Notes: generated from the sequence alone by a model not told the origin. 64,000 nucleotides of DNA from Sphingopyxis sp. (GCA_002733865.1 NVXM01000032.1:19211-83210); one strand, 5' to 3'. Shown: positions 17,576 through 27,029, numbered from the stretch's first letter. Numbers and translations: made by a program.

Positions 17576-17695
17576 ATATTCTAAAACTGCATTAACGTTT
17601 CCCGGAGCATATGTAAATTATTGTAAAGCAGAGTGGCTCGCAGCCTGTTTCGACTGCGACCGATCTGCGGAGAAGCGTGAGTTCTGGGAGAATTT

Positions 17696-18046
17696 ATGGA
17701 AGTCGGTCGGCAAAGAAAACCGGAGACAGTGATCGGCCCTTTCGGAGAGGCGATCAGTCTCGACGATCTGCCGAAAAACGCCATGACCAGATGGGTGATC
17801 AGACGGAAAGCCGAGGTGGTTGCCGCAGTCAACGGTGGTTTGCTGAGCCTTGAGGAGGCCTGCGATCGCTATAATCTTTCCCTTGAAGAATTTCTCTCCT
17901 GGCAGGAGTTGATCTATGAGTCCGGCCTTCCGGGGTTGCGAGTCAGCCAGCTGTCGAAACATCGTTCAGAAACGCGGGCCAAGCAGGAACAGCCCGATGA
18001 AACAGGGTCGCGCCAACCGAAAGATCCGTTTCCGGATCTTCACTAG
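17696..18046 (+). CDS. sciP: SciP-like DUF1153 cell-cycle regulator
   Basis: A 116-residue DUF1153 protein. The core, IGPFGEAISLDDLP followed by TRWVIRRKAEVVAAVNGG and LLSLEEACDRYNLSLEEFLS, is nearly identical in pattern to Caulobacter SciP, which binds CtrA and blocks transcription of CtrA-activated genes. The C-terminal ~25 residues form an extra polar tail. The ATG has GGGAG nearby. An EAL phosphodiesterase starts 15 bases downstream, implying co-transcription and a link between CtrA control and c-di-GMP. Confidence 0.88.
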   Translation: MEVGRQRKPETVIGPFGEAISLDDLPKNAMTRWVIRRKAEVVAAVNGGLLSLEEACDRYNLSLEEFLSWQELIYESGLPGLRVSQLSKHRSETRAKQEQPDETGSRQPKDPFPDLH

Positions 18047-18061
18047 TCGAAAGCGCAAGCC

Positions 18062-19213
18062 ATGAGAAATAAGCGGGTCCTCGTCATTGACGAAGAGAGC
18101 GCGTTTACCCGCTTTTTGCAGGACGACCTCGAGCAGCGTGAGATAGCTGTAGCGTGTATATATTCCCCGGGAGATGAGAGCGGTGCCACCGCCTTTGCCC
18201 CAAATGTCATTGTCGCTGACAAGAAGATGCTGTCGCAGAGCAACGCCAGACTGTTGCACCGATTTGACTGTGTTGAGCACAAATTGCCGCTTGTTCTGAT
18301 GAGTGGCCCGGACGGCAAGTCGAGCCACGGCACTGCCGCATCCCTCCGCGACGCCGACTCGCAAATTGTCGCCACGATCCCAAAGCCGTTCGAGCCCAAT
18401 ATGCTGGCCGAGATAATCGACCAATATGGGGAAGAAAGCCAGCAGGAAAATCTGGACGCGGACTATATCAGCGCCTTGGTCGCCAGCGACCGGTTGCTCG
18501 ACAATCTCGTCGTCGAATTTCAGTCGAAGCATGCGCTGCAGAATGGTGCTGTTGTGGGTTATGAAGCCTTGTCCCGACTGAAAACCAGGCGCGCGATCAG
18601 TCCGGCGACGATCTTTTCGGCAGCGACAGAAATGTCTCTAGAAATAGAGGCGACCCTCAACGTGATCGACCAGACGATGAAGCTCGCTGCCGCGCTCCGC
18701 AAGTCCCGGAAAAGCGTCCCGGTCTCGTTCAACTGCAGCGCGATCTTGCTGACGCAAAGCGATTTTGTCGAACGGCTTTTTGGCCGTCTGGAACAGGACC
18801 GAAATTTGCGGGGGTCGGTGATCATGGAGATCACCGAGGAAAACCGGGTCGCCAATATCAAGGTGGTCGCCGAAATCTGCCAGATGCTCGGTCGCCACGG
18901 GTTGAAGGTGTCGATCGACGATTATGGCACCGGCCACAGCAATCTCGACCGGATCGCAGAAATTCCCTTTGCCGAGTTGAAACTGGACAAGGAAATTTTC
19001 TGGGCCTTTTGCAACGACCGTGTACCGATGACCGTGTTGGGTTCGATCATTGATTTCTGTCACATGCGCGGCGCAAAAACAGTGGTTGAAGGAATCGAGA
19101 CCGCCTTCCATCTGGAAAAAGCGCAGCTGCTTGGCGCCGACCAGGGCCAGGGCTTTTATTGGGGCCGTGCCGTGCCGCCGCAATATCTGGTCAAGCACTG
19201 GACCGGCCTGTGA
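18062..19213 (+). CDS. Response regulator-like EAL c-di-GMP phosphodiesterase
   Basis: A 383-residue cytoplasmic protein. Residues 1-125 form a receiver domain with acidic E11-E12, candidate phospho-acceptor D53 (VIVADKK), S81 and K108. Residues ~145-380 form an EAL domain with the catalytic set intact: E168 in YEAL, N224, E256/E259 in EITEE, D286-D287 in IDDYGTG, K308, E343 in VVEGIE and Q361/Q363. It should hydrolyse c-di-GMP to pGpG. No GGDEF domain is present. It is probably co-transcribed with sciP. Confidence 0.9.
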   Translation: MRNKRVLVIDEESAFTRFLQDDLEQREIAVACIYSPGDESGATAFAPNVIVADKKMLSQSNARLLHRFDCVEHKLPLVLMSGPDGKSSHGTAASLRDADSQIVATIPKPFEPNMLAEIIDQYGEESQQENLDADYISALVASDRLLDNLVVEFQSKHALQNGAVVGYEALSRLKTRRAISPATIFSAATEMSLEIEATLNVIDQTMKLAAALRKSRKSVPVSFNCSAILLTQSDFVERLFGRLEQDRNLRGSVIMEITEENRVANIKVVAEICQMLGRHGLKVSIDDYGTGHSNLDRIAEIPFAELKLDKEIFWAFCNDRVPMTVLGSIIDFCHMRGAKTVVEGIETAFHLEKAQLLGADQGQGFYWGRAVPPQYLVKHWTGL

Positions 19214-19432
19214 TCGGTTACGGTGGTGAGCGCAGCAAGCGCTGATTCGGGATCGCATTGATCTGGCTTTCCGCTCGGGAGCGGCGAAACCTGCTGGCCC
19301 GGATCACAGACGGGTGATGGCGGAGGGCAATCTTGCGCTTTATTTTGCTGCGCTGCTGAATCTTTACAGAGTCGCATATCCGAAGAATTTGCCCTATGCT
19401 GCGCAGCATTGGAGAGGTTTGAGGAAATTGCG

Positions 19433-20974
19433 ATGAAACAGTTGAGCGCACTAGATGCGATGTTTGCCTATACCGAAACGGCGAACACGCCGATGCATAT
19501 CGGGCAATTGCTGATTTATGACCCCTCGACCGCACCGGATGGCAAGGTCGGTTTCAAGGACATATTGCGCTATATCGAAGGCCGTCTCGACGGCGCGCGG
19601 ATTTTCCGGCAGAAACTGGTGCGGGTACCGCTCGATCTCGATCACCCCTATTGGGTTGACGACGCCAATTTCGACCTTGAATTTCACGTCCGGCATATCG
19701 CCTTGCCGAAGCCGGGTGACTGGCGACAATTATGTATCCAGGCGGCCCGGATCTATGCCCGGCCGATGGACATGAACAAACCGCTCTGGGAATATACGGT
19801 GATCGAAGGCCTCGACAATGTCGAGGGCGTGCCAAAAGGCAGTTTTGCGGTGCTGCACAAGATGCATCACGCAGCGATTGATGGCCAGTCCGGTCTGCAG
19901 ATGACCCTCGCTCTGCACGATCTCGACGCGGACATGAAACCGCGCAAATTTGACACGCAGTTCGAACCGGAAGCGGACCCCAACCCGTTGGGCTTGCTCG
20001 CCAGGGCCCAGTTCAACAATATCGCCAATCCGATGCGCGGCCTGCAGAATCTGCAGAAACTGCTTCCGATGCCGAAGCGGCTGTTCGACGTGCAGCGCGA
20101 ATTCCGTCAGCGCGATGATGCCAAGGGCGCGATCCCGAAGACCCGCTTCAACAAGAAGCTGAGTCCGCACCGCGTCTTTGACGGGCGCGAATTTGCCCTG
20201 ACCGACATCAAGAAAATCCGGGAAGGCTTTCCCGGTGCAACCGTCAACGACGTGATGATCGCGGTGGTCAGCGGATCGATGCGCGCCTATCTGAAAGCCA
20301 AGGACGACCTGCCGGAAAAGACGATGAAAATCGGCGCGCCGGTTTCGGTCCGGTCCGATGATGACAAGGATAGTGCCGGCAATCAGGTGACGATGATGCA
20401 GGTCGGCGTCGGCACGCATCTCGCCGATGCTGGTGAACGGCTGCAATTCATCATGGCGGAGACCCAGAGGTCCAAGGCGATGACCCAGGCGCTGGGGGCG
20501 AAGACGCTGATGGAATTGTCGGGCGCGATGCCTGCCGGCTTGACGGCAGCCGGAACCAAGATGATGGTGCGCGCCGGACTGGTCGAACGGCTCAATCCGG
20601 CGGTGAACACGGTCGTCACCAATGTTCCGGGCCCGATGGTCGAGATGTATTTTGCCGGCGCGAAGCTGGTCAAAAGTTTCGGCATGGGGATTCTGGCCGA
20701 GGGCCAGGGATTGTTCCATGTGGTGACCAGCTATAACGGCAACGTCATCCTGACCTTTCTGGCGGACCGCAATATCATGCCCGATCCGGAATTTTACGCG
20801 GACTGCATTGCGCAAAGTTTCGACGACCTGATGAAAGCGGCCGACGAGCGAAAGGCAGCGGCAGCGAAGGCCGCCAGGGTGAAGAAGGCCAAGCAGCCGA
20901 AAAAGCCGAAGAAAAGGGTTTCGGCTTCTGCCGCTACGGCAGGCAGGTCCAAGGTAAAAACAGCCGCAAAATAG
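19433..20974 (+). CDS. Wax ester synthase/diacylglycerol acyltransferase family protein
   Basis: A 513-residue WS/DGAT-family acyltransferase that joins fatty acyl-CoA to long alcohols or diacylglycerol at the membrane or lipid-body surface. The catalytic HHxxxDG motif is seen as HKMHHAAIDGQSG near residue 145, and the family start LSALDAMFAYTE is present. A C-terminal VVTNVPGP segment is also characteristic. The last ~50 residues are Lys/Ala-rich and probably bind membrane or nucleic acid. ATG 19433 has GAGG upstream. It opens the acyl-CoA region. Confidence 0.88.
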   Translation: MKQLSALDAMFAYTETANTPMHIGQLLIYDPSTAPDGKVGFKDILRYIEGRLDGARIFRQKLVRVPLDLDHPYWVDDANFDLEFHVRHIALPKPGDWRQLCIQAARIYARPMDMNKPLWEYTVIEGLDNVEGVPKGSFAVLHKMHHAAIDGQSGLQMTLALHDLDADMKPRKFDTQFEPEADPNPLGLLARAQFNNIANPMRGLQNLQKLLPMPKRLFDVQREFRQRDDAKGAIPKTRFNKKLSPHRVFDGREFALTDIKKIREGFPGATVNDVMIAVVSGSMRAYLKAKDDLPEKTMKIGAPVSVRSDDDKDSAGNQVTMMQVGVGTHLADAGERLQFIMAETQRSKAMTQALGAKTLMELSGAMPAGLTAAGTKMMVRAGLVERLNPAVNTVVTNVPGPMVEMYFAGAKLVKSFGMGILAEGQGLFHVVTSYNGNVILTFLADRNIMPDPEFYADCIAQSFDDLMKAADERKAAAAKAARVKKAKQPKKPKKRVSASAATAGRSKVKTAAK

Positions 20975-21020
20975 CGGCCTTGCCGCTTGACTCACCGGGT
21001 CTGATTGCGCATCGGTTCCG

Positions 21021-21036
21021 TTAATCATTCAATTAA
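21021..21036. promoter_or_regulatory. 16-bp palindromic operator, copy 1
   Basis: TTAATCATTCAATTAA fits TTAAYYRNNYRRTTAA and lies 15 bases before the SDR start at 21051. Five related sites occur to 55272, all by acyl-CoA genes. Confidence 0.6.
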
Positions 21037-21050
21037 AGAGGGACTCCATT

Positions 21051-21965
21051 ATGAGCACAGTAGAATTTAACGACCGCGTCGCCATTGTCACCGGCGCCGG
21101 CGCTGGTCTCGGCCGCGAACATGCCAAGGAACTGGCCCGCCGCGGCGTGAAGGTTGTGGTCAACGACTTTGGCGGCGCACGCGATGGCACCGGTGGTTCC
21201 GCCACCGTGGCCGAGCAGGTTGTCGCCGAAATCGAAGCCGAAGGCGGTGAAGCCATGGCAGCGGGCTGCAGCGTGACCGACATGCCAGCGGTTGAAAAAA
21301 TGGTTGCTGACGCGATCGCCAAATGGGGTCATGTCGACATTCTCGTCAACAATGCCGGGGTGCTGCGCGACAAGAGCTTCCACAAGATGACGATGGAAGA
21401 TTTCCAGTTCGTCATGGACGTTCACCTGACCGGCAGCGCCAATTGCACCAAGGCGGTCTGGGACCATATGCGCGAGCGCCAATATGGCCGGATCGTGATG
21501 ACCACCTCGTCGACCGGCCTCTATGGCAATTTTGGCCAGGTCAACTATGGCGCAGCGAAATTGGCCGTGGTCGGCATGATGAACAGCCTGCACCAGGAAG
21601 GCGCTGGCAAGGGCATCCACACCAATTGCATCTCCCCCGTTGCAGCGACTCGCATGACCGAAGACATCATGCCGGAACAAGCCCTGAAATTGCTGGTACC
21701 CGAAGCGGTAACCCCGGCCGTGGTCTATCTGTGCAGCGATGGCGCGCCATCGAAGACGATCCTGACTGCAGGCGCGGGCGGCTATGCTGCGGCGAAAATC
21801 TTTGAAACCGAAGGCGTCTGGTTGCCGGAAGACAAGCGCTCTGCCGAAGCGATCGCTGACAATATCGACAAGATTCTCGATGAAACCGGCATGCAGGAAT
21901 ATGCCAATGGCGGCGGCCAGGGCGGCAAATTCTTCCGCCGCATGCAGGAAGAATCGAAGGGTTAG
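21051..21965 (+). CDS. SDR dehydrogenase of the HSD17B4/MFE-2 type
   Basis: A 304-residue short-chain dehydrogenase, probably a (3R)-hydroxyacyl-CoA dehydrogenase. The cofactor loop VTGAGAGLGREHA and the long insert VVVNDFGGARDGTGGSA are typical of the dehydrogenase part of multifunctional enzyme 2. NNAGVLRDKSF, the serine region TTSSTGLYG and the catalytic YGAAK follow. The C-terminal ~50 residues extend past the usual SDR fold. A MaoC hydratase follows 122 bases later, matching the MFE-2 pair of activities as separate genes. Confidence 0.85.
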   Translation: MSTVEFNDRVAIVTGAGAGLGREHAKELARRGVKVVVNDFGGARDGTGGSATVAEQVVAEIEAEGGEAMAAGCSVTDMPAVEKMVADAIAKWGHVDILVNNAGVLRDKSFHKMTMEDFQFVMDVHLTGSANCTKAVWDHMRERQYGRIVMTTSSTGLYGNFGQVNYGAAKLAVVGMMNSLHQEGAGKGIHTNCISPVAATRMTEDIMPEQALKLLVPEAVTPAVVYLCSDGAPSKTILTAGAGGYAAAKIFETEGVWLPEDKRSAEAIADNIDKILDETGMQEYANGGGQGGKFFRRMQEESKG

Positions 21966-22087
21966 AACAAAACAGAGCTGTTGAATTTCCGTTAGTCCTG
22001 AGCCTGGCAAGGGGCGCTTCTCGACCCGAGGCGTGGTTCGACAAGCGCACCACTAACTGAAATACCCAAGCATTTAGGAGATAATAT

Positions 22088-22546
22088 ATGCCAACAATCA
22101 AACCAAGCGAACTGGAGTCCTGGAAGGGCAAGGAAGTGGGCGTTTCGGACTGGGTCGAAGTGGGCCAGGACCGGATCAACAAATTTGCCGACTGCACCGA
22201 GGATCACCAGTTCATCCATATCGACGAGGAAAAAGCCAAGGCAACGCCTTTTGGTGGCACGATCGCCCATGGTCTGCTGACTCTCTCGCTGCTGCCGAAG
22301 CTTTCCTATGGCACGACGCTGGGTCTCGAAGGCACGGTGATGGGAATCAACTATGGCTTCGACAAGGTTCGCTTCCTCAATCCGGTGCGCGCCGGATCGA
22401 AGGTGCGCGGTCGCCATACATTGGTCGATGCGGTGGAAAAGCAGCCGGGCCGCTGGCTGCTGACCTATAATGTTGTGGTCGAGATCGACGGCATCGAAAC
22501 CCCGGCCCTGATCGCCACTTCGCTGGTGATGATCGTCGTCGGATAG
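22088..22546 (+). CDS. MaoC-family (R)-specific enoyl-CoA hydratase
   Basis: A 152-residue single hot-dog-fold protein. The hydratase motif with the Asp/His dyad is visible in CTEDHQFIHIDEEKAK, followed by TPFGGTIAHGLLTLSLLP. It would hydrate trans-2-enoyl-CoA to the (R)-3-hydroxy form, the substrate of the SDR upstream. A ribosome site AGGAG precedes the ATG, and a strong terminator at 22571 closes the unit. Confidence 0.9.
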   Translation: MPTIKPSELESWKGKEVGVSDWVEVGQDRINKFADCTEDHQFIHIDEEKAKATPFGGTIAHGLLTLSLLPKLSYGTTLGLEGTVMGINYGFDKVRFLNPVRAGSKVRGRHTLVDAVEKQPGRWLLTYNVVVEIDGIETPALIATSLVMIVVG

Positions 22547-22570
22547 GCCAAGGATCATGTGTTGATCGAA

Positions 22571-22600
22571 GGGCTCCGGGTCGTTTCCGGAGCCCTTTTT
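22571..22600 (+). terminator. Rho-independent terminator after the MaoC gene
   Basis: GGGCTCCGG pairs with CCGGAGCCC around a 7-base loop, followed by TTTTT. Confidence 0.92.
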
Positions 22601-22742
22601 CGTGGTTCATCGGGCTTTGCGGATTCCACAATCGGTAGGCTGACCGCTGCCCATCATCGCGGGCATGCATTGATATGACAGTGTCCAGCGAGCGCGAGAT
22701 ATGCGACCCCGGACCGGATCTAGAGTCATGGGGAGAACCACT

Positions 22743-23753
22743 ATGCGCACCGTAAAAGCTTATGCCGCGCCAGAGGCCGGAAGCCAACTCGAACCGTTTG
22801 AATATGAACTGGGGCCGCTGGGCTCCAATGATATCGATATCCAGGTCGAACATTGCGGTGTCTGTCACACCGACCTCAGCCTGCGCGACAATGTCTGGGG
22901 TGCAACCCAGTTTCCCTTTGTCGGCGGGCATGAAGCGACCGGCACCGTAATCGATGTCGGACCGGAAGTGACGCACGTCAAGGTCGGCGACAAGGTCGGG
23001 CTGGGTGGCCATTCGCATTATTGCATGACCTGCCCCCAGTGTCTCGATGGCGACCATAATCTGTGCGAATCCGTTCAGTCGACGGTTTCGCCGGGCCGCA
23101 ACGGCGCCTTTGCCGATATCGTGCGTGCATCCGGGGTGAGCGTGGTCAAGCTGCCGGACGGTATCGATGCGGCGGATGCCGGACCTCTGTTCTGTGCGGG
23201 TATCACGGTGTTCAATCCGTTTGTGAAATTCGGCATCAAGCCGACCGACCGGATCGCCGTACTCGGCATCGGCGGGCTGGGGCATCTGGCGCTACAATTC
23301 GGCAAGGCCTGGGGCTGCCACGTCACCGCCCTGACCTCGAGCAGTTCGAAAAAGGAAGAGGCCATGGCGCTGGGCGCCCATGAGGTGGTCAATTCCCGCG
23401 ACCCGGAAGCTCTGGCGGCGGCCGCGGGCAGTTTCGATGTCATCCTAAGCACTGTCGATGTTGCACTCGACTGGAACCAGATCATCGCCATGCTGAAACC
23501 AAAGGGCCGGCTGCACTTCCTGGGCGTGCAAGCGGTGCCGGCCGAGCTGCAGCTGATGCCGTTGATGTTCTCGCAACTCTCGCTGTCCTCGTCGCTGGTC
23601 GGCAGCCCGCACACCGTCGCCGACATGCTCGAGTTCTGCGCGCGTCATGACATCAAGGTGGTCACCGAACATTTCCCGTTCGACCAGATCAACGAGGCGC
23701 TGGAGCATCTGGAAAGCGGCAAGGCGCGCTACAGGATCGTGCTGGACAACTGA
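22743..23753 (+). CDS. Zinc-dependent alcohol dehydrogenase
   Basis: A 336-residue medium-chain dehydrogenase. Catalytic zinc ligands are the cysteine of CGVCHTD and the histidine of GHEATG. The structural zinc site is CMTCPQCLDGDHNLC. The Rossmann loop LGIGGLGHLALQFG binds NAD(P). The sequence resembles the CAD/YahK-type group that interconverts aldehydes and alcohols. ATG 22743 has a GGGGAGA ribosome site. It stands alone between a terminator upstream and a convergent SDR downstream. Confidence 0.88.
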   Translation: MRTVKAYAAPEAGSQLEPFEYELGPLGSNDIDIQVEHCGVCHTDLSLRDNVWGATQFPFVGGHEATGTVIDVGPEVTHVKVGDKVGLGGHSHYCMTCPQCLDGDHNLCESVQSTVSPGRNGAFADIVRASGVSVVKLPDGIDAADAGPLFCAGITVFNPFVKFGIKPTDRIAVLGIGGLGHLALQFGKAWGCHVTALTSSSSKKEEAMALGAHEVVNSRDPEALAAAAGSFDVILSTVDVALDWNQIIAMLKPKGRLHFLGVQAVPAELQLMPLMFSQLSLSSSLVGSPHTVADMLEFCARHDIKVVTEHFPFDQINEALEHLESGKARYRIVLDN

Positions 23754-23775
23754 CGCCTGCGGCCGGCCTGCTGCG

Positions 23776-24540
23776 TCAGGGCTTGCCCGCCAGCCGGATG
23801 CACTGGCCGGTCATCCAGGCCGAGGCCGGTGCGCACAGGTAAAGCGTCAGCGCGCCGATATCGGTCGGCGTACCCAGCCGTCCGGCGGGCAGGCCGAGCG
23901 TGTCTTCAAAGCCGACAAAATCCTCGTCGCTCATGCTCAGCGCCTGCTTGACCGTATCGGTCGGGACAAAGCCGGGCAGGATCGCGTTGACACGCGTCTT
24001 GGGGCCGAGTTCATGGGCGAGGGTTTTGGTCAGCATCAGTACACCGGCCTTGGCGGCGCTGTAATGACCGCTGCCGGGGAAGGGTTCCTCCGCCGCCAGC
24101 GAACTGGTGTTGACGATACGGCTGCCCTCTCCGAAATGCTTGCAGGCAGCGCGAACGCCGTGGAACACAGAGGTCAGGTTGGTCGCGAGCGTCTTGTCCC
24201 ATTCGGCCTCGTCCAGTTCGGTGAGCGGTGCCGATACCAGAGAGCCGCCGGCATTGTTGACCCAGATATCGAGCTTGCCAAATTCGTCGACCGCACGCTG
24301 GGCGAGGGCATCCATTTCCTCGGCGCTGGTTACATCGGCAGCGTGGGCGATGGCGCGACCGCTGCTGTTGCTGGCGTTGATTGCGTCGGCGACGCGATTG
24401 ATCTCATCGATACTACGCGAGGCGCAGACGACGTTGCAGCCGGCATCGGCAAGCACCTTGGCCATGCCTTCGCCGATCCCGCGACCGGCGCCGGTGATGA
24501 CGGCGACATCGCCGGTGAGATCGAACAGCGGATTGGTCAT
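23776..24540 (-). CDS. SDR-family oxidoreductase
   Basis: A 254-residue classical SDR. The cofactor motif VITGAGRGIGEGMA, the NNAGG strand, the serine in VNTSSLAAE and the catalytic YSAAK are all present, and the C-terminal MTGQCIRLAGK is typical. It is probably a 3-hydroxyacyl-CoA or alcohol dehydrogenase. It follows the molybdopterin oxidoreductase gene on the minus strand, with only a REP-like palindrome between. Confidence 0.85.
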   Translation of the reverse strand: MTNPLFDLTGDVAVITGAGRGIGEGMAKVLADAGCNVVCASRSIDEINRVADAINASNSSGRAIAHAADVTSAEEMDALAQRAVDEFGKLDIWVNNAGGSLVSAPLTELDEAEWDKTLATNLTSVFHGVRAACKHFGEGSRIVNTSSLAAEEPFPGSGHYSAAKAGVLMLTKTLAHELGPKTRVNAILPGFVPTDTVKQALSMSDEDFVGFEDTLGLPAGRLGTPTDIGALTLYLCAPASAWMTGQCIRLAGKP

Positions 24541-24560
24541 CTTGCGTCTCCTAATATTTG

Positions 24561-24631
24561 CCGTTCGCCCTGAGCTTGTCGAAAGGCCGTTTGCGTCAAG
24601 TCAGGTGCTTCGACAGGCTCAGCACGAACGG
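24561..24631. repeat. REP-like palindrome, family B copy 1
   Basis: Arms CCGTTCGCCCTGAGCTTGTC and GCTTCGACAGGCTCAGCACG are near-complementary around a ~20-base spacer. Related copies occur at 28261, 36156 and 52766. Confidence 0.85.
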
Positions 24632-24648
24632 GTTTGGTGGACGCCGGC

Positions 24649-26880
24649 TTATTCCGCTGCCTCCAGCACTTTTGCCTGCTTCGCCCTCACCCGGATCGGG
24701 ATCGCGCTCATCAGCGGGATGCCGGTGCGCTTGTCAAAGTCGCGGTCGTTGTAGGACAGGCGGCCGGTGTTGCCACCTTCACCAAGCGGATCTTCCTTTT
24801 CGTCCGGATTGGTGCCCCAGCTGTGCGGGGTGGAAACACAGCCGGCGCGGACGGTCTTGTCGGCCTTGGCGACGCAGCTGATGAAGGCGCGCGCGGATTC
24901 CAGCTCGACCGGCTGATCCTCGGACAGGCCGAGCGCTTCCATATCGGCCGGATTCATAAAGGCGGGGTGGTGCGGCACGCGTTTGCGCTGCACCGGATCT
25001 TCGTGCCAGTTGCTGTTGTGGATCGCGGTCATCCGCCGCCCGATCATCCGGAACGGGAAGTCGCCGTCCTCGACAGGCTGGCCCAGCTTCGCGGCATATG
25101 CTTCCAATTCTTCCATCATCGCGGCATTGCCGACCGACAATTTGCCTTCCCAGCCCTCCGGTTTCGGCTGCACCAGCAGCGCCTGTGCGTCTACGATTGT
25201 GCCCTTTTGCACCTCTTCATCTTCATAAAGCGCGGCGATATCGGCAGGACAGCCGTTGAGCGATGCCTTCCACGCGCTGATCGGATCGGGCGTTTCACCC
25301 GGTGGGATCAACGTGGCCTTTTCCTCGCGCTCATCGGGATGGGCGAGCAGCGCCCAAGATTTGACCTTGAGCGGCTTGCCCAGTTCGGAGGCCAGCGCGT
25401 GGATGAACTGATATTCCTCGCACAGGTCAGAGCCCTCGGGCACATCCATGATCGGCAGGCTGGCCTGCGCGTAATTATTTTCGAAGCCCCAGCCAGCTCC
25501 AAAGCCGCCATAGACTTCGGGCGCAGCGGTGTTGCCATGTACTTCATAATGCAGCTTGGGGGCGATCACATAGTCCGCCAGCTCGGCGGTTTTTGACATG
25601 CGCGGATCGATGCAGACCAGCAGGTCGAGCGCTTTCATCGCTTCGAAGGTCTTAAGCTGATCGGGCCAGGCGAGCATCGGGTTGCCGCCGAGGCAGATCA
25701 GCGCCTTTACCTGCTTGTCGCCGGGGGTCAGAATTTCGTCGGGCAGGGCGGCGGTCGGCATGCCGGAGATGCTCTGCTCGAGATCCCGGCTGTGCAGCTT
25801 GCGGCCAAAGCCCCAGGCCGGGACCGGACCGGGCGTCGCTGCAATTGGAGATGCGGGCTTGGTGAACACGCCGGTTCGGCGGTTGAGATCGCCTTCGCGC
25901 AGCCAGTGGCCCATGATCGAGGTCAGGGCCAGATTGAGATATTCGGTGATATTGCCGCCGCCAGACATATTGGTTCCGGTGCCGCCGCTGATGCTCGCTT
26001 TCTTCCAGCTGCCATACATGCGCGCGGCACGGACGATATCCTCTGCCGCCACGCCTGCACGGTCGGCGGCCGGTCCGGCGTCAAATGGCTGCACGGCTTG
26101 CTTGAGCGCTTCGAACCCGTCGACATCGCCGGCGACAAAATCCTTGTCGTACAGCTCTTCGTTGATCACAATTTTCGCGATGGCGCCGAGCAGGATCGGG
26201 TCCTGGCCGGGGCGGCATTGCAGATGGATATCGGCTTGGCGGGCGCTGTCAGTGACGCGCGGATCGATGACAATCAGCTGCATCCCGCGCTTCTTGGCAT
26301 CATGCAGTTTCTTGGCCGGATTCATCCCCAGGCCGCCGTTCATCGACACCACTGGATTGGTGCCGACCAGCATCAGCCCGTCCCAGTCGCCGACCCGCGG
26401 CGCACCGGCGAGCCAGGGGCCGATCAGCGCGCGGGCAATGCCCTTGCCCGGCTGGTCGATGGTGACGCTGTCATAGACCGAAGTCGAGCCGATCGCATCC
26501 ATCAGCGCCAGCATGAAAGCATGGGCGTTGACATTATTATAGCCGAAGGTGCCGACATAGGAGGCGACCGCATCGGGGCCATGTTCGTCGACAATTTGTT
26601 CCAGCCGCGCTGCAATGTCGCGCGCTGCATCGCGCCAGTGTACCGCCTGTTTTTCGCCATGCTTCATGCCGGTGTAGCTGGTCAGCAGGCGGGTATCGAA
26701 ACTGTGATAATTGGCGAGCTGCCGTCCCTTGATGCAGCTATATCCCTCGAATTCGGGGTTGTCCTTGTCGCCGTGGGTCTTGACCGGGACACCGTCCTCG
26801 AAATCGACGATCAGGCCGCAATGGGCGTGGCAGGCCCGGCACATGACATGTTTCTGCCCGCTAAAATCGTCACTGACCAT
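24649..26880 (-). CDS. Molybdopterin-dependent oxidoreductase with [4Fe-4S] site
   Basis: A 743-residue DMSO-reductase-family enzyme. The N-terminus carries a cluster motif C-x2-C-x3-C (CRACHAHCG) and a later cysteine in YSCIKGRQ. Molybdopterin-guanine-dinucleotide contacts are indicated by GTNMSGGGNITEYLN and LICLGGNPMLAWP. No twin-arginine signal is seen, so it is probably cytoplasmic. Catabolic family members hydroxylate or oxidise unusual carbon positions; the substrate here is unknown. The start at 26880 is preferred over 26892 because GGAGAG sits just upstream. It is divergent from an acyl-CoA dehydrogenase with an operator between. Confidence 0.85.
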   Translation of the reverse strand: MVSDDFSGQKHVMCRACHAHCGLIVDFEDGVPVKTHGDKDNPEFEGYSCIKGRQLANYHSFDTRLLTSYTGMKHGEKQAVHWRDAARDIAARLEQIVDEHGPDAVASYVGTFGYNNVNAHAFMLALMDAIGSTSVYDSVTIDQPGKGIARALIGPWLAGAPRVGDWDGLMLVGTNPVVSMNGGLGMNPAKKLHDAKKRGMQLIVIDPRVTDSARQADIHLQCRPGQDPILLGAIAKIVINEELYDKDFVAGDVDGFEALKQAVQPFDAGPAADRAGVAAEDIVRAARMYGSWKKASISGGTGTNMSGGGNITEYLNLALTSIMGHWLREGDLNRRTGVFTKPASPIAATPGPVPAWGFGRKLHSRDLEQSISGMPTAALPDEILTPGDKQVKALICLGGNPMLAWPDQLKTFEAMKALDLLVCIDPRMSKTAELADYVIAPKLHYEVHGNTAAPEVYGGFGAGWGFENNYAQASLPIMDVPEGSDLCEEYQFIHALASELGKPLKVKSWALLAHPDEREEKATLIPPGETPDPISAWKASLNGCPADIAALYEDEEVQKGTIVDAQALLVQPKPEGWEGKLSVGNAAMMEELEAYAAKLGQPVEDGDFPFRMIGRRMTAIHNSNWHEDPVQRKRVPHHPAFMNPADMEALGLSEDQPVELESARAFISCVAKADKTVRAGCVSTPHSWGTNPDEKEDPLGEGGNTGRLSYNDRDFDKRTGIPLMSAIPIRVRAKQAKVLEAAE

Positions 26881-26932
26881 ATTTCTCTCCATCCGCCTGA
26901 ATTAGCAGGTCCGAACCATTGCTTTTTGCAAT

Positions 26933-26948
26933 TTAATCGTTCAATTAA
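26933..26948. promoter_or_regulatory. 16-bp palindromic operator, copy 2
   Basis: TTAATCGTTCAATTAA lies in the divergent region between the molybdopterin oxidoreductase (minus) and acyl-CoA dehydrogenase (plus) genes, so it could control both. Confidence 0.65.
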
Positions 26949-27029
26949 CCTCACTATTGATTCAAACAATATCGCGGGCAATGGCATCGTGCCACTGGCC
27001 CTATTGATAAGCAATCTGGAGCAAGACCC

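Larger units (their letters stand above)
17327..17695. other. 369-base intergenic stretch upstream of sciP
   Basis: It holds the UrcA terminator (17396-17425), then a strikingly AT-rich segment (about 17440-17600) with a CtrA-type half site at 17568. This is probably the sciP promoter region. Confidence 0.65.
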
